A stretch of 64,000 bases of DNA. It comes from Zygaena filipendulae (Eukaryota > Arthropoda > Insecta > Lepidoptera > Zygaenidae). A program made the translations under genes and the position numbers. The stretch lies in the NCBI GenBank assembly GCA_907165275.2, contig OU015651.1, positions 6,222,501-6,286,500 of the forward strand. The letters run 5' to 3'. Each line of letters begins with the position of its first letter. Position 1 is the first letter of the stretch. Positions 35,171 to 50,122 of the stretch are shown one piece after another. The notes below the pieces were generated by a model that was not told where the DNA came from, did not search any database, and saw only the letters and a program-made list of their open reading frames with translations.

Positions 35171-35699
35171 CATAAAATATTTTCCTATCAAATATATAAA
35201 TAATATAAATATATAATTATAATATTATGATTGAGGATAAAGAATACTCCATCAAAAACATAACATAATATGCAAAAATTGAAATCTCGAAACACAATCG
35301 TTTCACCGCTTTGTTGCAAAGTTCCTTAATTTTGTCACTGCTAAGTACATTGGATGAGATCCCATCAAAAACATTGATAAAATGTACAACACAAAGCAGA
35401 CTGTGTTTCAAGACTTTATTTGTTGCCGTATTACTTCTGAAAACCTTTATGTCACTATAGAAACCTTTATTTATGTGTACCTATTGTAGAACTGATATTT
35501 TCAGATTAAAAACTTAACCAAGTGATTTTCACGGGACTCTTTAAATCAGCTTTATACCATTCAAAGAGTTCTCTAGACATAATAATTATTATTAAATAGT
35601 AGTCGGACTAGGCAAGATCTCGCTCTATGGCAAATCAAAGCTTCCCAGCCCAATTTGATATATTTTTTTGTATCTATTAGGGGTAACATTTCGGAAAAT

Positions 35700-35830
35700 C
35701 TGTACTCTTATCGGATGACTACGTCATATAAAGAACACACCCTCCAAGTTTCAGGTTCATACGATCAGCGGTTTAGGCTGTGCGTTGATCCATCAGTCAT
35801 TGACAGGACAAAGCATTTTATATGTATAGA
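35700..35830 (-). mobile_element. Helitron-like 5' part, minus orientation
   Basis: On the minus strand it starts TCTATACATATAAAATGC at 35830 after A, then GGATCAACGCACAGCCTAAA, and fades before the 3' hairpin. Confidence 0.6.
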
Positions 35831-38226
35831 TAATACGAATGAATATTTTTCCATCTATCTATACTTTCTATAGGTACTTCTTAAATCTCATTATAGTTAG
35901 ATACTGACATAATAAAGTGGAATAGCTGACTGACCAGGTTGAATATGATAATACTTCACTTCGTACATTACTGTCGTATGTAACCCAATTTTAATATAAT
36001 AGCTTATGTTTTGAATCTCGTCTATTGTAGAATAATTCGATTAAGTATGAATGATGAATTATTCAAAATGAATTAAAGAAGTTTGCAGTTAGAAAATCAG
36101 ACCGTTTTTTGTGGTACCTAGCTAAATATCATTCTTCTTTTTGTATCTAAACTTATGCGAACTTATGGTTCTTAACCGATTTTTGAGCATTTTTTTATAT
36201 ATCATATGATAAATGCCTATCTTCTTCACTTTTTTTCAGAAATTCATAGACTTTGTTTACGATTAGGGATTAAAAACTTTCGTGGCTTGGATTATACGAA
36301 CGCATTACTTGACATGACTATTTTTTTTGCAAAAGGACTTGTATAGGTTTTGCACAAAAAGGACGAATTGAGTGGAAATTGCAAAATAATTATGAAAGTA
36401 AGTGTGAAGAAGACTAACGATGGCAAAGACCTTTCGAACGTCGCATACGCAGCTAGCTAGCAATAGATAAGAAAAGTAACGAGCGATAGATGAGAACAGG
36501 GAAGCGTGAAGTAATCGTTGGAATCCGTGCAACGCTATTGCGCTACATTTCTCAGTTCAACCCGGGCGCGCGAGATTGCCGCCCATACTTAATCGCATCA
36601 ATCTCCTATGAGTATCTATCTTGATTTCGCTTCTGGGAATAAGGATGTCTTCCCATATGAGAAAATAATAAGCTAAGGCCTACCTTAGCTATAAGCTCCT
36701 AAGCTTATTAAGTTAGAAAATTCATTTCTAAATGATTAAAGTCGACTAATAAATATGTTTACAAATGATACACCATAAGTAAGAATACAAAAGTATCTAT
36801 TGCAATTTTGCAGTGCATCATTCTCATTCTTTCTCTCTTTTTTTCCTCTTCTTCTTCTTTAATAATGGCGTCTATAATTATAATTTGCCAATGACAATGT
36901 TTCTTATTATTACAAATCTGTTCATCTACTTCTTCAATTATGGCGAAACGCCAATGACAATGTTAGATTGTTCCCCAAGTTAAAACATGGCTCTCTTGAA
37001 AGCCAGTTTCCTGCTCAGGGTCCAAAATAGATGCTGAAAAGTGACTGAAATAACGAAGACAACGTGACACGCGTGTTTTCGATACGGCTTTCACTCGTCA
37101 ACAACCTTTTTCCTCTTCCTTAGTGCTTTTGGCTAATATACGTCACTGTCTATTTGTCCAATTATTTCGTTTACAAACAGTGTCGTATGATTTGCCAATT
37201 TAAAAACGCTCCCAAAATATCTACAACATACCTACTTTTACTGATCATGTTTTCTGTCTAATAACTTTATTGCGTGCCGTTTTACCTCGGCCTTTGGAAG
37301 GTTAACGTAAACGCCTCGCCACATGACAATATGGCGGTTATCAAAGTTTGCATGTTACATCTATATAACAGCTTAATTTAAGTGCGAAGAAAGCCTAAAC
37401 TAATCCGCCCATCGCGAACGCATATAACACCTACTTGCACCGTAGATAATAGATAATTGGCGAATAGGAATGTAAATTATTTACACCTACATATTTACTC
37501 TCACTTTATAGAAACTTCAAAGAACCGTTTGGGAACTTCCATTTAAATGCTTGTTCACGTCTTAATACCTCCGATACAACAATTCAAAAAAATCACATTC
37601 GTTTTACAACACTAACTCTTAGCTGAAGTTATTTCAATGCATTTCGTTTTCTTTGCCGACGATAAATTAATAGTCCAGACCAGCTAGCCAACTTGCTGTC
37701 CAGATTCAATAACGATAAATCATCTTGTGAATGGAAGGAGTGTTTTGCCGCTTTCTTGGTCCTGAGTACCCATTGAATGCTGGGGTATATACGAATAGTA
37801 TTCAAAATATAATATAAATTTGCACAAATAAGTTTCTAAACAGTATAAAGAAAATAATAAAATACTTTAAGGATCTTTGTCACAAAACGTTGAAAATCAT
37901 AAAAAAAATTGTTTTATATATACCTAGATTACCTATGGTATACACGATTATACCTATACAGCAGCTACATACGCGTATCTGAAAAAGTATTAATCAGGGC
38001 CCTTATGAGGAATCTATTAAAATAATATGAATAGTAAACATGTTTTATGGAAGATTAGTCAGAAAGGGGCGTACCAGGGCGGAAAGTTTTTAAAGTATAC
38101 AATAAAAACGAATACCATCCGTTTAAATTACTTTTTACATTTTTTAACAAGTAAACAACAGAAATACCTTTTTATACATTTTTCAACAAATATTAGGGTA
38201 AATTTATATGTGTTAACTATTGTATA

Positions 38227-38265
38227 CTAGCTATGTTCCGCGGTTTCACCCGCGTGAGTATATAA
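38227..38265 (-). repeat. Helitron-like 3' end fragment
   Basis: CTAG at 38227-38230, then CCGCGGTTTCACCCGCG, the reversed hairpin. Confidence 0.5.
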
Positions 38266-38267
38266 GA

Positions 38268-38360
38268 TATAAGATAGTTAGCTGGTAGAGAATGCCGCAA
38301 GGCATTAAGTCCGCTATTTATACGTACTGTGCAATAAAGAATAAATATATAAAATAGTTA
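38268..38360 (+). repeat. LINE 3' tail fragment
   Basis: GCTGGTAGAGAATGCC...GGCATTAAGTCCGC, then GTGCAATAAAGAATAAATAT, a common lepidopteran non-LTR 3' end. No ORF remains. Confidence 0.45.
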
Positions 38361-40839
38361 TCATCCATTGCTTGATAGTGCTTGCGCCTTACTAAGTCGG
38401 AAAGGGGTTTCCGACTAATTCTGTGTAGGTCAAAAACAACATACATATCTATGAAAAATTATCTTACCTATTTAGTGCCAACACTGCGTCCGTCAGCTAC
38501 TGATCTGATCCTGAAACAAAATAGGGTGTTAATAAAGACAAATATCCACATTTATCGAAGTTTATGTTTTTAAACTTTAAGCTTGATTAGCTACTGTCCG
38601 AATAAAAACAAAGTTCACGTGTATTCGCATTACTGCGCATCAAAATATACCGTTAAAGAAGTGGATATGTATTTTGGCGACCTGTGACGGCGCCGAAGTA
38701 ATTGGTGCAAAATTCAACAACTCCGCTTTCTACTGCTCCAAATTGAACTGTCAACGGGCCACTTTTGGGTGTACACACGACATTTAAGCCTCTATAAATA
38801 GCATGCTATACCTACACCACTACAATTCTAGTGAGCTTTACAAAAATAGAAATAAACATATGCGTAGATTGCAACTGTAATTTCCAATCTATGTCGGCTT
38901 TGGTCGTCATTTTATTTGATTAACCGCGTGACATGCTTTTTTGGGACATCCCGTAACGACTATATTGCAAATCACTTAACACCTCATTTGCGATATGCGC
39001 TAAATTTGACATGAGTACGTTAGTCTATAGATAAATTAATTATTTTATACGATTTATGTAAATGAGGCTGACGTTCCTTTTTGAGTCAAGATTGTATAGT
39101 ATAGCCGATGATATTCTGTAACTTTTACTGTAATTATGTGCTGGTAAATAAAAATTTCTTTTATTTATTTATTTATATTTATTGATGGAAACCGAGACGA
39201 TATGTTATATGTATTATTACACTATTACTGTCGTTAGTGTTATTTCACTCAAGATGATACGTTCGGCAAATCATGCTGCCTTAAACTTGACGAACAGTTA
39301 GGCTGTACTTAAAATGTGTGGTTGCACCGTGACCCCGCCTCGTGTGTCATTTTAATTCTGTAGTTTATGTGAAAGTAACGGCGAGAGAAAAATACAAAAC
39401 CGCATTACTAAATGTTTTTGTTTTGTCTGTTTTCAACAACGGCTCGAATTATGCAGGTTAGAATTAAAAAAACAACAATCTCAAGTTCGTGTTCGTGATG
39501 TAGCCTATAGAGCACGTTCTGATACTCTGCAATCCGAGCAACATAAATAAACCAACGGAGAAATTCAAATAGTCTTTTTCTAGGTCCTTAGAGAATGGCG
39601 TTAGAGCTAAGTACGATAATACAGCCTAGGGTGCTGGTGCGCTGCCAGCCGGTGGACGGGTTTAATACCAAAATAAAACGAGCGTTCACATTGAAATGGT
39701 TCCTATATCTACTGGCAGTTCCTTGGTTCCCTTTTTTATCCTCAGCTGATCGCGCTAGCTAGACAATGCAATAGAGGTGGGTGCGGGGGTGCGACGGGGT
39801 GTAGCGGAGGCGTGTGCATGACCGCGCAGGGCGCAATGACCTTGCGCGCACATTCCGCCTGCGCCGTACGAAGGCTCCCGCGCTCCTGCTAGCTCTCCCG
39901 TCTCGTCGCTATCTAACCACGGCGCGCCGACGCCGACCACCGCGCAGTCCGCAAGCTCGACACAACTTCACAAAATACGTTTGCATTTTACAATCTACAA
40001 TCGTTGCATTGAATAGATAGTAGATCATTACACAAGGTTTATTGTATGAATTTTGTGTAGCTACATTAGTTCTATTTATGACTCATAGTTCGAAGATGAT
40101 TAACGCACATTGCTTTATGTAGGTAATAATACATGCTATTGAAGATTTGTTTCGAATTCAAAAAAATACAAAGGTTTAGTGCAGATGTGTGTACTAGGTA
40201 TGAGTACGCAACAACCAGTCTTAGCAGACGTGGGACAAAATTTTGAATAAACATTCAAATATGCCCATGTGCCTAGTTTGATGCGCCAGCCGCCAGCAAA
40301 ACTGGGTTAATAACCTTAGAGAGTCATAAAGAATGAAGGTAAACGAGCTGTGTAAACTTAGGAATATCAAAGGATCGCTTGGAAAAATCATTCAATGAAT
40401 GTGGTACATTTTTCTATGTACAATGTGGTACATATATCTATTATTTGATATTTTCAAAAAAAAATATATAACTGATGTGATATTATAAAATAACATGGTT
40501 AAGGCTTCTAACTTACATTTCAGCAAATTAGTATGAACAAAATGGTTGTTTGCTGTTTCGTTCGTCATCACTGTTAACTGTAATAAAATGTGATTTACTT
40601 TGAATACGACAAGCACTAGTGAACAGTAGTGGCGGTCACCTACTCGTAAGATAACGGACTCCGCACGAAATTATTGGAAAACCACGAACGGACTCTACGG
40701 AAACCGTTGTGAATGACTCCGAATTATAACAAACCCACGCCGGAGAACAGAAACATTGTTCACAAACCGTAACATAAACATACCATTCCATCCAGTTCAA
40801 AAGTCAAATATAGGTACGCGTTTATTATTGTTTACTTAA

Positions 40840-40885
40840 AAAACCGCCTACGATATATTTGCGATAATATATCGTAGGCGGTTTT
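40840..40885. repeat. 20-bp perfect stem hairpin, 6-nt loop
   Basis: Arms 40840-40859 and 40866-40885 (core ACCGCCTACGATATAT) pair without mismatch. Confidence 0.9.
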
Positions 40886-42523
40886 GAATACGAGGACGTT
40901 TCAGTTTATAGAAATATTAATGTTTTTTAGTTTTAATTTTTTTATCAAAAATGAATCTTTTCATAAAACGACAGTGATCATAAAACCAAATATCTATTTT
41001 AAAGGCAATTCAAACTCCACAATATTACAGCATACAGCCTTTTTAATGTCTAAGTAATTTGATGTGAGATTTTTTCATATTTGAACTTATAATGCTAAAG
41101 CGGTAAAATTACGAATATATTTTTTAAGACACAAGAAACAGTTACGACATTAATGTTTCCGCTGCATATTTTATTTACTCATTTTTAATTACCTCAACAT
41201 CGTTTGCATTGCTCAGCAGTAGAAACGATATTTAAATATAAAGTAATTTATGATTAAGTTCAGATAAGATATTAAAATACCTTAGTTATCGTGGGTTTTA
41301 AATATTACTAATTTATATTTTGACACATTCTCGATCGGTGTTCGAATTAATCACCTATTTGGACTTACTTTGCTCTAAATTGCAATATTCAGCCAGTATT
41401 CTTATTGATTTCACTCGTGTAAATTTTAGGATTCACTTGGATTCCCTACGGAAAAGTTCCATATTGTTGCACTTAAAATGTTTGAATTTGTACCTAATTA
41501 TTCCTATGGTATTTTAAATAATATAAAAATTATAGGTATATCTATTTCATGATAATCCGCTAAGCCGTTGCGAAGCCAAGTATTAGCAAATACTACATTC
41601 CCATTTATAATTTTAGTGAGAATAACGAAGTTATAAAATTATCACTTGTTAGAATATAACTTTTTTACAACTATCAGTTTTTCTAATAAGTTATCATTTT
41701 CCTGCAAAATATTGACTAAGGTACTGTTGTTTTTTTTAATCCCCAGTAATGTTATCTCAATGATACCCGTCTGTTTCATTGTTGTACTGATGTTATCTTA
41801 CATCGGAACTAGTACGACGAACCGCACCACTGAGACCATGGATGCCCGAATGAAGACAGACACTAACCAACCAAATCGGCGACGAACATGGATTTAGACC
41901 CGTTAACATTCTTTTCGCAACCAACTGGCGACCGACACGGCTCGACACGCTATTAAACTAAATTTAACGCCTAAAATTTAAAATTGGAAGAAAGACGATA
42001 TAACACTAGTGCGTTATAGATATGTACCTATGTACATTAAAAATTAAATTAATTGTAACCATTGCCTTTGAAGGAATATAGTTTCACTTTCTAGTGAAGT
42101 TTATGAGATTAAGAATATAATAAGAAACAAATAAATATAATTTGGCTTTTTTCGCAAACAAATCCTCTGTGTTGTCATTGACATGATTTCTCGAAGTGTG
42201 GGACTTACTAACAATCTTCAGCAGCTCTTTAAAACTAAGTTTTTAAGCTATGGTCTAAGTTATTACTAAAAATTGGTCATTTATAAGAAAAATCATAAAG
42301 ATTTTCAAATATACTCGCGCGTGACTCGTTGATGTCTAATATATGATCGTGCGTAGCTACAACGCGTAGCACAATCTAATATCTACACCTATCATGACAA
42401 TATTAAATAGGAAGTGAATATATATATATATACGTTTCAGGTTATACATAATACTCATAATAAAAGTATAATAATATTGTACATGTCAGGCTAAAGTTAT
42501 TAAGTTTCTCCCTCGTATAGATA

Positions 42524-42555
42524 TAATTTAGCTCAATACTTATTGAGCTAAATTA
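42524..42555. repeat. 15-bp perfect stem hairpin, 2-nt loop
   Basis: TAATTTAGCTCAATA, CT, TATTGAGCTAAATTA. No U tract or other context suggests a function. Confidence 0.85.
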
Positions 42556-42724
42556 CGCTCTAATAGGTATGTACCTTGTAAATGCAAAACTGATTCTTGG
42601 GTTTTGTATTTATTAATATAAGTGGTGGTTGAGTACAGGTGGAATGTCAACCTGGTCTAAGAAGATAATTACGTAACTGAACATCCAAAGGTGTTCTAGC
42701 GTACCTACATCTTATCTATGCTAT

Positions 42725-42931
42725 AATAATATTATATAGAGCTAAAGTTTGTGATTTTGTGACGTTGTAGAGAGTAATCTCTGGATCTAGTGAACTGATT
42801 TTGAAAATTCTTTCACTTATGGGAAGCTGCGGTAGTCCTGAGTGACAGTACTTTTTATTCTAGAATACTTTTTACCAATATCCTACGGGAACTCCGAATT
42901 TACCGCGGCCCAAACCGTAGCGGACAGTTAG
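42725..42931 (+). mobile_element. Helitron-like element
   Basis: GTTTGTGATTTTGTGACGTT near the 5' end, GGATCTAGTGAACTGATTTT inside, ending TTAG before T. Family of 59900-60101. Confidence 0.6.
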
Positions 42932-45900
42932 TATTATTCTATTTTTGGTATGAGCACTTACTTATAAAATAGGTAAACCATTTTTGTAAAACACTAACTG
43001 TTCCCTGTAGATTCACACGCATTAATTTAGAAATTCCCGCGGAAAATCCGTGAAATACTTTCTGAACAGACTTCATTCTCTATAAACTGCCTGCCACGGC
43101 TTTACAGGTCATGTAGTTTTCGAGATTTCGTGTTTGATCTGTAAGTCAGTGTCCTTTCGCTTATATAATATTTGTAAAATAAATTTCCGCCATAAATTAA
43201 AATTTACTTGAATTTCGTAATGCCTTTGTAAAAAAAATCCGATAAATAGACAGCGTGACTTACTCTTTGGTCACAACGAACGTTGACAGCGCGACTAATT
43301 TATATCATTGTTTCTCTCGGGACAATGATCCAATCCGGTAACGGGAATGGTGAAGTAATCCCGATCGCTCAATAAAGGGGTTGGCAAATGGCGAAGAGGC
43401 TGGGGTTCGTCGACCGTGACTCTACCGCACAACTTGTTGTGGTCAGAATTACATGTTATTATATCACAAAAAAAAATATCGATACGGCTACTATACAACC
43501 GCAGTGTCGTTCCAAAACGCGATTAGAAACATAACTTCTGAAAACTTTCATTCTACGAACGCTTTGTACTTATTTTCTGTATAAAATCCTTAACAAACCC
43601 GTCGATTTCCATTAAGAAACTAATTAATGACACAAAAAAAAAATAAACTGAAGGAGAAAAAAACCTTTCTACATTTAAAATATTCACAATATATCTAATC
43701 CAAGTTACTGAAAGTCTCGTAAAAAGTAAATTATGGACGTATAATTCTCAGAAACTTTTTCTCAATATGAATTTCGAGGTAGGTATAAATACACTTTTAA
43801 GCACTATTACAATGAGTATTGTACTCAAACGTCGCCATTGAACAAGCTATTATCTTGATGTTAAGATTATGATAATCCGAGTGTCAAAGGCCAATTATCT
43901 TCCTGTATCTCTTGCGGAGATTTTGAGGACAGACATAGCCGACACTTAAATTTAATAGTGCTGTCTAACGACACTTTTTATTCCACTTCAATTGCATCTT
44001 AAGTGCCATAAGTAAACACGATTATGATTTGTTTCATCACAGTTGCAGTAGTGTAACATAACCGTCAGATTATGCCTCTGTTTGTCACAACTAATGCTTT
44101 GTATATTTTAATATCTCCATTTGGTCTTGTTAACATTGACGATACATTAAGGGGAATTGTAACGAATCATTTCGAGATGAATGTCATTTGATATTTCTTA
44201 CACTACATTTGGTTTTTATTTATTGTATTTTCGAATTATGCGTACACTAAAATGTGGTTAAAAATTACCTATATTTAATAATTTTTCAAATTAGACTTTG
44301 GTATCGCAAAAAAATGATCAGAAAAATTGTACCTAGTAACTAAAAACAAGACTATGAGAAAATATCTAAACTAACCGTGACGATCCCCTCCAAAATATTA
44401 GATTCTATATTCATAATATTCAACAATGATGGAATTATTAAAGAAATTCATTTAGCAAGATTAGACATTATCATAGAATTTTTTTACAACTAAATTTTCC
44501 GATCGCTGAAGAATTACTTGCGGAAAGAAATTACAGTCTAAACAGTTGTTTTGGTTATGCCTGGCCAGTGGTCACGGTCTACCGCTTTTAGCCGTAGTTG
44601 TAGGCGCAAAGGATTGAGGTCGACTACGGAACGTCGAGGCTTAGGTTTGTACCTACGTAGCGCAAAGAGCGCGGCATGGTTCTCAACAAATCTGTGAGTA
44701 TTCTCAGGTGACGCCACGCGTGACTGACTTCTTCTTTAGAGCAGCGCCAGCGCATCGAACGCCGTGTGAGCGTCACACTTCTCCACTTCTAACTAAAAGT
44801 AGTTTAGTGTCGATAAAACATTATGCTAGAAATCTAATCCGTATTGTTCCCTAGACTATTTTTTTATTATTTTAATTTCTCTTTTAGTCTAGATATTTTT
44901 TCTTTAGGTAAAGATAGCTAGATACAATATTTATATTTACAAAAAAAATTTAATCATTTGTACATCGGAAAGTGCAAAACGAAATAAATAAATTGTGCAC
45001 TTTCTCAATTTTACTACACTTAAGTAGGTCACTGAATACAAAGTACGATACATAAAGGTGATGCGCACTCATAACATTGACTTTAGCATGAATAAATTTA
45101 TTTCTTTTCGTGTTTCATCTCGTGCAAAATAGTTTCTTGATGATATGATTACTACAACCCACGTTATTCATGCTTAGGCCACAGACAGCTCGAAGACCAT
45201 GAATACGGCCAATCTATTAAACATTTTCTCAATACAAAACTAATACTAGCTCCATATTAGTTTTGTATCGTGCGCACGTGATCTAAACTAGAGGGGCTAT
45301 TATGTAACTTTTGTTACTATCATTTTTCAGTTTCAATTAAAAACATAGCGGTTTAGCGATTACAATTTGCACGTTTTGATACCTACAATATCTAGCAATC
45401 AACCACAATACATACTTCAAAAATTTAAGCTGTCTAAACATGATTAATTAATCACAAAAACGATATTTTTCTGATTGATACTGAAATATGATAGCGACAA
45501 AAGTTACATAACTGCCCTGCAGTGAAAGTTTACCAATTTCATTAACTTTGTACTGCTTTGACAAAAAATAAACTGCTGTTAGTATTAAAATTTACCGCAT
45601 CTGATTTTGGGCCTACTATAAGAAAGCAAAATCATACAATAATATTTAATTAAGTTATTTTGCTGTTATAAATAACTTCATAACTTGAACAGTTATCATT
45701 TAACTATCAATTATTACTTATCGCTGCGTTGATTTTTGCAAAAATTGTAATAAGTCACATTTAACAATCAAACATTGATAGAAATTGGGTATACTTTTTT
45801 AGAGTAATAAACTTCTATTGTTATTATTAATTATTATCACAAGTTACTAATATCGTTTGCTTCAATCATGAAATTTTTAAATTTAATAAACGACATAAAG

Positions 45901-48900
45901 TAGTAGTAAGTAGTAGCTCTACGTGACCCACCGTAACCTACCTATCTCATGTCCCATGCTTTCAATATCTTCTTTTGACACTCGGCCACAGCCCACACGA
46001 CTATATGCATATGGCACTCATCTGATTCGACAAAGAGCGCAGTGGAATGTTAAAAATTCAAGTGTAACTGTTACATTGTAACGAGTCACGCCTTTAGTAT
46101 GCGATGCAAACGATAATGTTCTGGACTCTTGTCTTCGATCTACATTTGTTCGCACTAAGTGTCTTCATATCCACGCATACAACAAAAGTAAATAAAAGTA
46201 CATATAACACGCCACACGCTCCTCAAGTTATCGTTAGATAAAATAATCTGGATATTCCAGTTTTACAAAACTGGCTCGAGTCCTTCGTAACATGCCATTA
46301 ACATTACTATATACGGAAAGAAATATGATCCTATTAGTGCGTCCATCTTATATGTAATTTACCTATGTAAGTTTGCTGAAGTGTGCATTCAGGTCGATAT
46401 TATTGATGTGTCGGTTTCTCTAGCGAAGCGTCTGAGCTTTCCCATGCACCTACTTTCTTTATTATACTGTTTGTAAAATGGAAATTCTTCTATATCTTTA
46501 ATTCAACAAAAGAAACACTTTTATCGAAAATTTATATCACCGCTAACCGCATAAGACTTGTATTATATCAATAAACTAGTCAAATCCTCAAGGTTTCACT
46601 CATGTTAATTTCGAAATTTTGATGGGAGTTCCGGGATAAAAGTACCCTATGTCATGTCACTCTGACACTGCAGCTTTACTATAAGGGAAAGTATTTCTAA
46701 AACCAGTTTAATATTTTTGGAGTTTATCCATTACAAACGTCAAACAAACATAAAAAACTAATCTTTTCTCTTCATAATATATATAGGTAGATAAAATGTT
46801 AGGTTGCATTCCTAAATACGAAATCTGGTTAAGAAACACAATGCAACTATAAATCATGCAAAAATTTTTTTGTAAAAAAATGATACTCATTTGAAATGAT
46901 CTGAAGGTGGTTATAGCAGCGTGATTGAATTACACGGCTATTAGATCACATTCGGAGAGTCGCGGGCGCAGGCACGTGAGGCGCCTCGCCGCGCCGCTCG
47001 GATCGTGCAACACGATCACTCCTACCATCGGTTATATGTATAGACCAACTATCCGCAATTCCATTTACTGCAAGCATAGGAGCTGGCTAACATAAAAAAA
47101 TATCAAAAGAAATTGCATGATAACCTAGCCTTATTATAAAAATCCCTTAGATATACTCGTACATAAAGCAAAGCATTTTTACTTTTATATTCCCATCGTA
47201 AATTGCCCTTTTCTGCCATGCAAGACTTCTAAAGGTAAAAATAGACGTATGTAAGAGCATCGACACCAGCGAGTGATGGTTCGCTGACTTATTAAATATG
47301 CAGTAACTATTAATTTATTAAATTGAAACCAGCGCCGTAAACACTGCCTTCATTATTACAGTGGGAGAGACTACAAAAAATGTGAATCACCTATACGAAA
47401 TAATGAAACACACAGAAAGATACAAAGTCCAGACTGCGACTTTTTAAACAGAACTCTCTATTTCATATATCTACCAATTAGACGTTGAAAAACCTAATGT
47501 AAATATTTGGAATCGACAGTGTGTCATCACATCTCTTATTAATACTTAATCTTAGCACGACAGAGTATTCCACTATGTTAATGGTATATAATGATGCCAT
47601 AAACATTGAATTTTATACATCTGCGCTATTTCCCTATTTCTGTTTACGTGCTCATAGAGTCACGCTGAGTTACTTGAATGGCTTATTCGTGATAATATCT
47701 TACATTTAGTATGACTGTTAAATATGTTACAAGGTGGAATCGACAGTGGACAATTGAGGGATTAATACATGTTATTTCATTCATAACCGTACACGTCTCG
47801 GGTAATGAGCCGCGGCAAATTTCAAATAAAATGCGATGCTTTACAGAATATTGTGGGACGTGGGTCGGGCCGGCAGAGAGGGCACTGGGTCGGGGGAAAG
47901 TAGCTGGGTTCGATGCGCGTGCGCTGTGCACGCCGCAATTACATTCGTGCACCAACTACCCGTGTTGTATGTTATTTGTTTATGATTATAAGTATATCTA
48001 ACAATCGTTCGTGAAAATGACCGAAACCACATAACATAAAAATTTAGTTTAGTAATTAGCATACCGTCTTTGATATTTTATGATTAACTACTCTACCAAA
48101 AGCTACGTGTGAACCTAAATAGCACAAATTGAATAAAACTTGAATTCTGACACCTATAATGTGACGTCTTTTTTTTAATATTATAAAATACGGTATAAAA
48201 TATTATGAAAGCTTTTGTGGTAAAAGCTTGGCAATACCTTCATAATCTCAAACGTCACCTTTCAACTTGATTGCCACCAAGCAATGCAGCAATGATCTAT
48301 TATGAAAGTTACTAACATAGTGAAATTTTGTAAAAAGGGAAATGCTAACTGCACCAACGCCAATCAAAGCTAAATATTACGAATATCAATAAATTGAACA
48401 CTTGATGCTAGACATTAAAGATTAATTAAAGTTTTGATGATCAATTTATAAACATGATTATTAAATACTGTAACTACTAATCATTAATCAATTTTAAAAA
48501 ATCATACTTTTAATCTGCAACTGCTTGATCGGATAGATAAATGATCGGAGCTATTCGATTTAAAACATAAATCCCTTTAAAATTCTGCAAGGACCAATTA
48601 TGTGACAAAAACATCATGAAACTTTCTTTAGAGAGTTGTGACTCATAGATCGTGACATATATTATGATACTATCACACTTTCCATCGGCCACAATGAGCA
48701 TATTATGACGTGTAATAAGCACGCTGATCGTTTGGGCGACGCGGGCGCACCCGGTCAAGGTCGCGTGCACTTGCCCGCAAAAAACCTCCCAACTGGTTAT
48801 GAGCCCACGCACGCGTTATAATCGCCGCTTTTTTTTTTAGCGGTAACACCTTACGACACACGATTGTGTGACGGCATCGGGAACTCGAATCATTGATGGT

Positions 48901-49332
48901 AGCGCTGTTTTTTATATCACCATCCATCATCCATAGAGACCGCAGTGTTTTTTTGCCGCGGGCTTCTCTACTGCGATAACCAGTTCACGCATATCATTAT
49001 TATATGTTCTCTTCCGATATTAGACGAGGTAAACATACGCATTATTGCGAGTCAATGACATGATCCTATTTTTAGATAAAACCAACACAACCTTTTCTTG
49101 TGGAACAGGAGCTGACACTGTGAGCGACGTGTTTTTGGTGTTTGTATAAACACACATGCTCGTGTATGTGTGTTACGCGTTTTAAACTATTTTCAAATGT
49201 TCTTAAGCTTTTTCTGATGACGATGTGATTCGCTACTCCTTCAGTCCATTTAAGTCTACTGATCTATCAGAAGAAGGTGTATGAGAGATGTTATGAATTA
49301 TTTCGCACCATTATTTTATCTATATATACCTA

Positions 49333-49518
49333 CTAGCTGTCCCCCGCGATTTCATCTGCGGTAATTTCGGAGTTCCCGCGGGAATTCCGGGATAAAAACT
49401 ATCCTTTATTTTAGGTTGGATCATATTATAAATGGTTACAAAATTTTATCAAAATTCGTTCAGTAGTTTCGGAGTCCATCGCGGACAAACAACGTGACAC
49501 GTGATTTATATATATTAA
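49333..49518 (-). mobile_element. Helitron-like element (complete)
   Basis: Minus strand: starts TCTTAATATATATAAATC after A, ends with the hairpin and CTAG at 49336-49333 before T. Confidence 0.7.
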
Positions 49519-49524
49519 GATAAG

Positions 49525-49818
49525 ATATAGAAATGAATCCCTATTTCCCTTGATCACGGCATCACGAATGAACGGCTGGATCAATTTTGCTAATTCTTTT
49601 TTATTGGGTTTATTATTGTAAGCAGAAGGATAATAAAAAAGTTTGGAGTTCCTGCGGAAATTCTGAAATTCCCGCGGGTGAATCTCCGAAAGGGTTGGAC
49701 CGATTTTGACGAGACTTTCGCTTCAATTAGCTAATGTCATAAGGAGTAAATTAGCCGACTTTGAAGTTTCTGCGGAAATCCCGAAACTCACGCGAGTGAA
49801 ACCGTGGGACACAGTTAG
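49525..49818 (+). mobile_element. Helitron-like element
   Basis: Follows the previous copy head to head. Contains GGCATCACGAATGAACGGCT and ends CACGCGAGTGAAACCGTGGG then TTAG. Family of 33487-33793. Confidence 0.62.
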
Positions 49819-50122
49819 TTGTTTATGTTATGTTTAAAGATATTATGTTAATTTTATTTGCAATATAATTTTACAGAGCAATAAACACAGTCAATCAAAA
49901 TTAATAAAAGAAAGTCAAATTAAAGTTAAATTGAATTCTTATTATGGTATAAACTACTTAAGTGCCCCTGGCTAAATTATTTCTCATCAAAGTGCGAACA
50001 AACCATACTTTTACTTTTCTCGTTCTATACATTTCTAATAATAGAGGTGGATGATTATTTTTTGTCCATTTAGAAATTGTAAAAAGCGCAACGACAATGA
50101 CGCTCGGACACCGGGTATCTCA

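Noticed and set aside
39755..40020. Overlapping open frames in a GC-rich stretch on both strands
   Set aside because: Open frames are expected by chance in GC-rich DNA; no domain, no splice signals in frame, and no similarity I recognise.
47683..48062. Overlapping frames of 73-96 codons on both strands
   Set aside because: Not a recognised protein on either strand; several cysteines but no ordered pattern. May be a conserved non-coding island.
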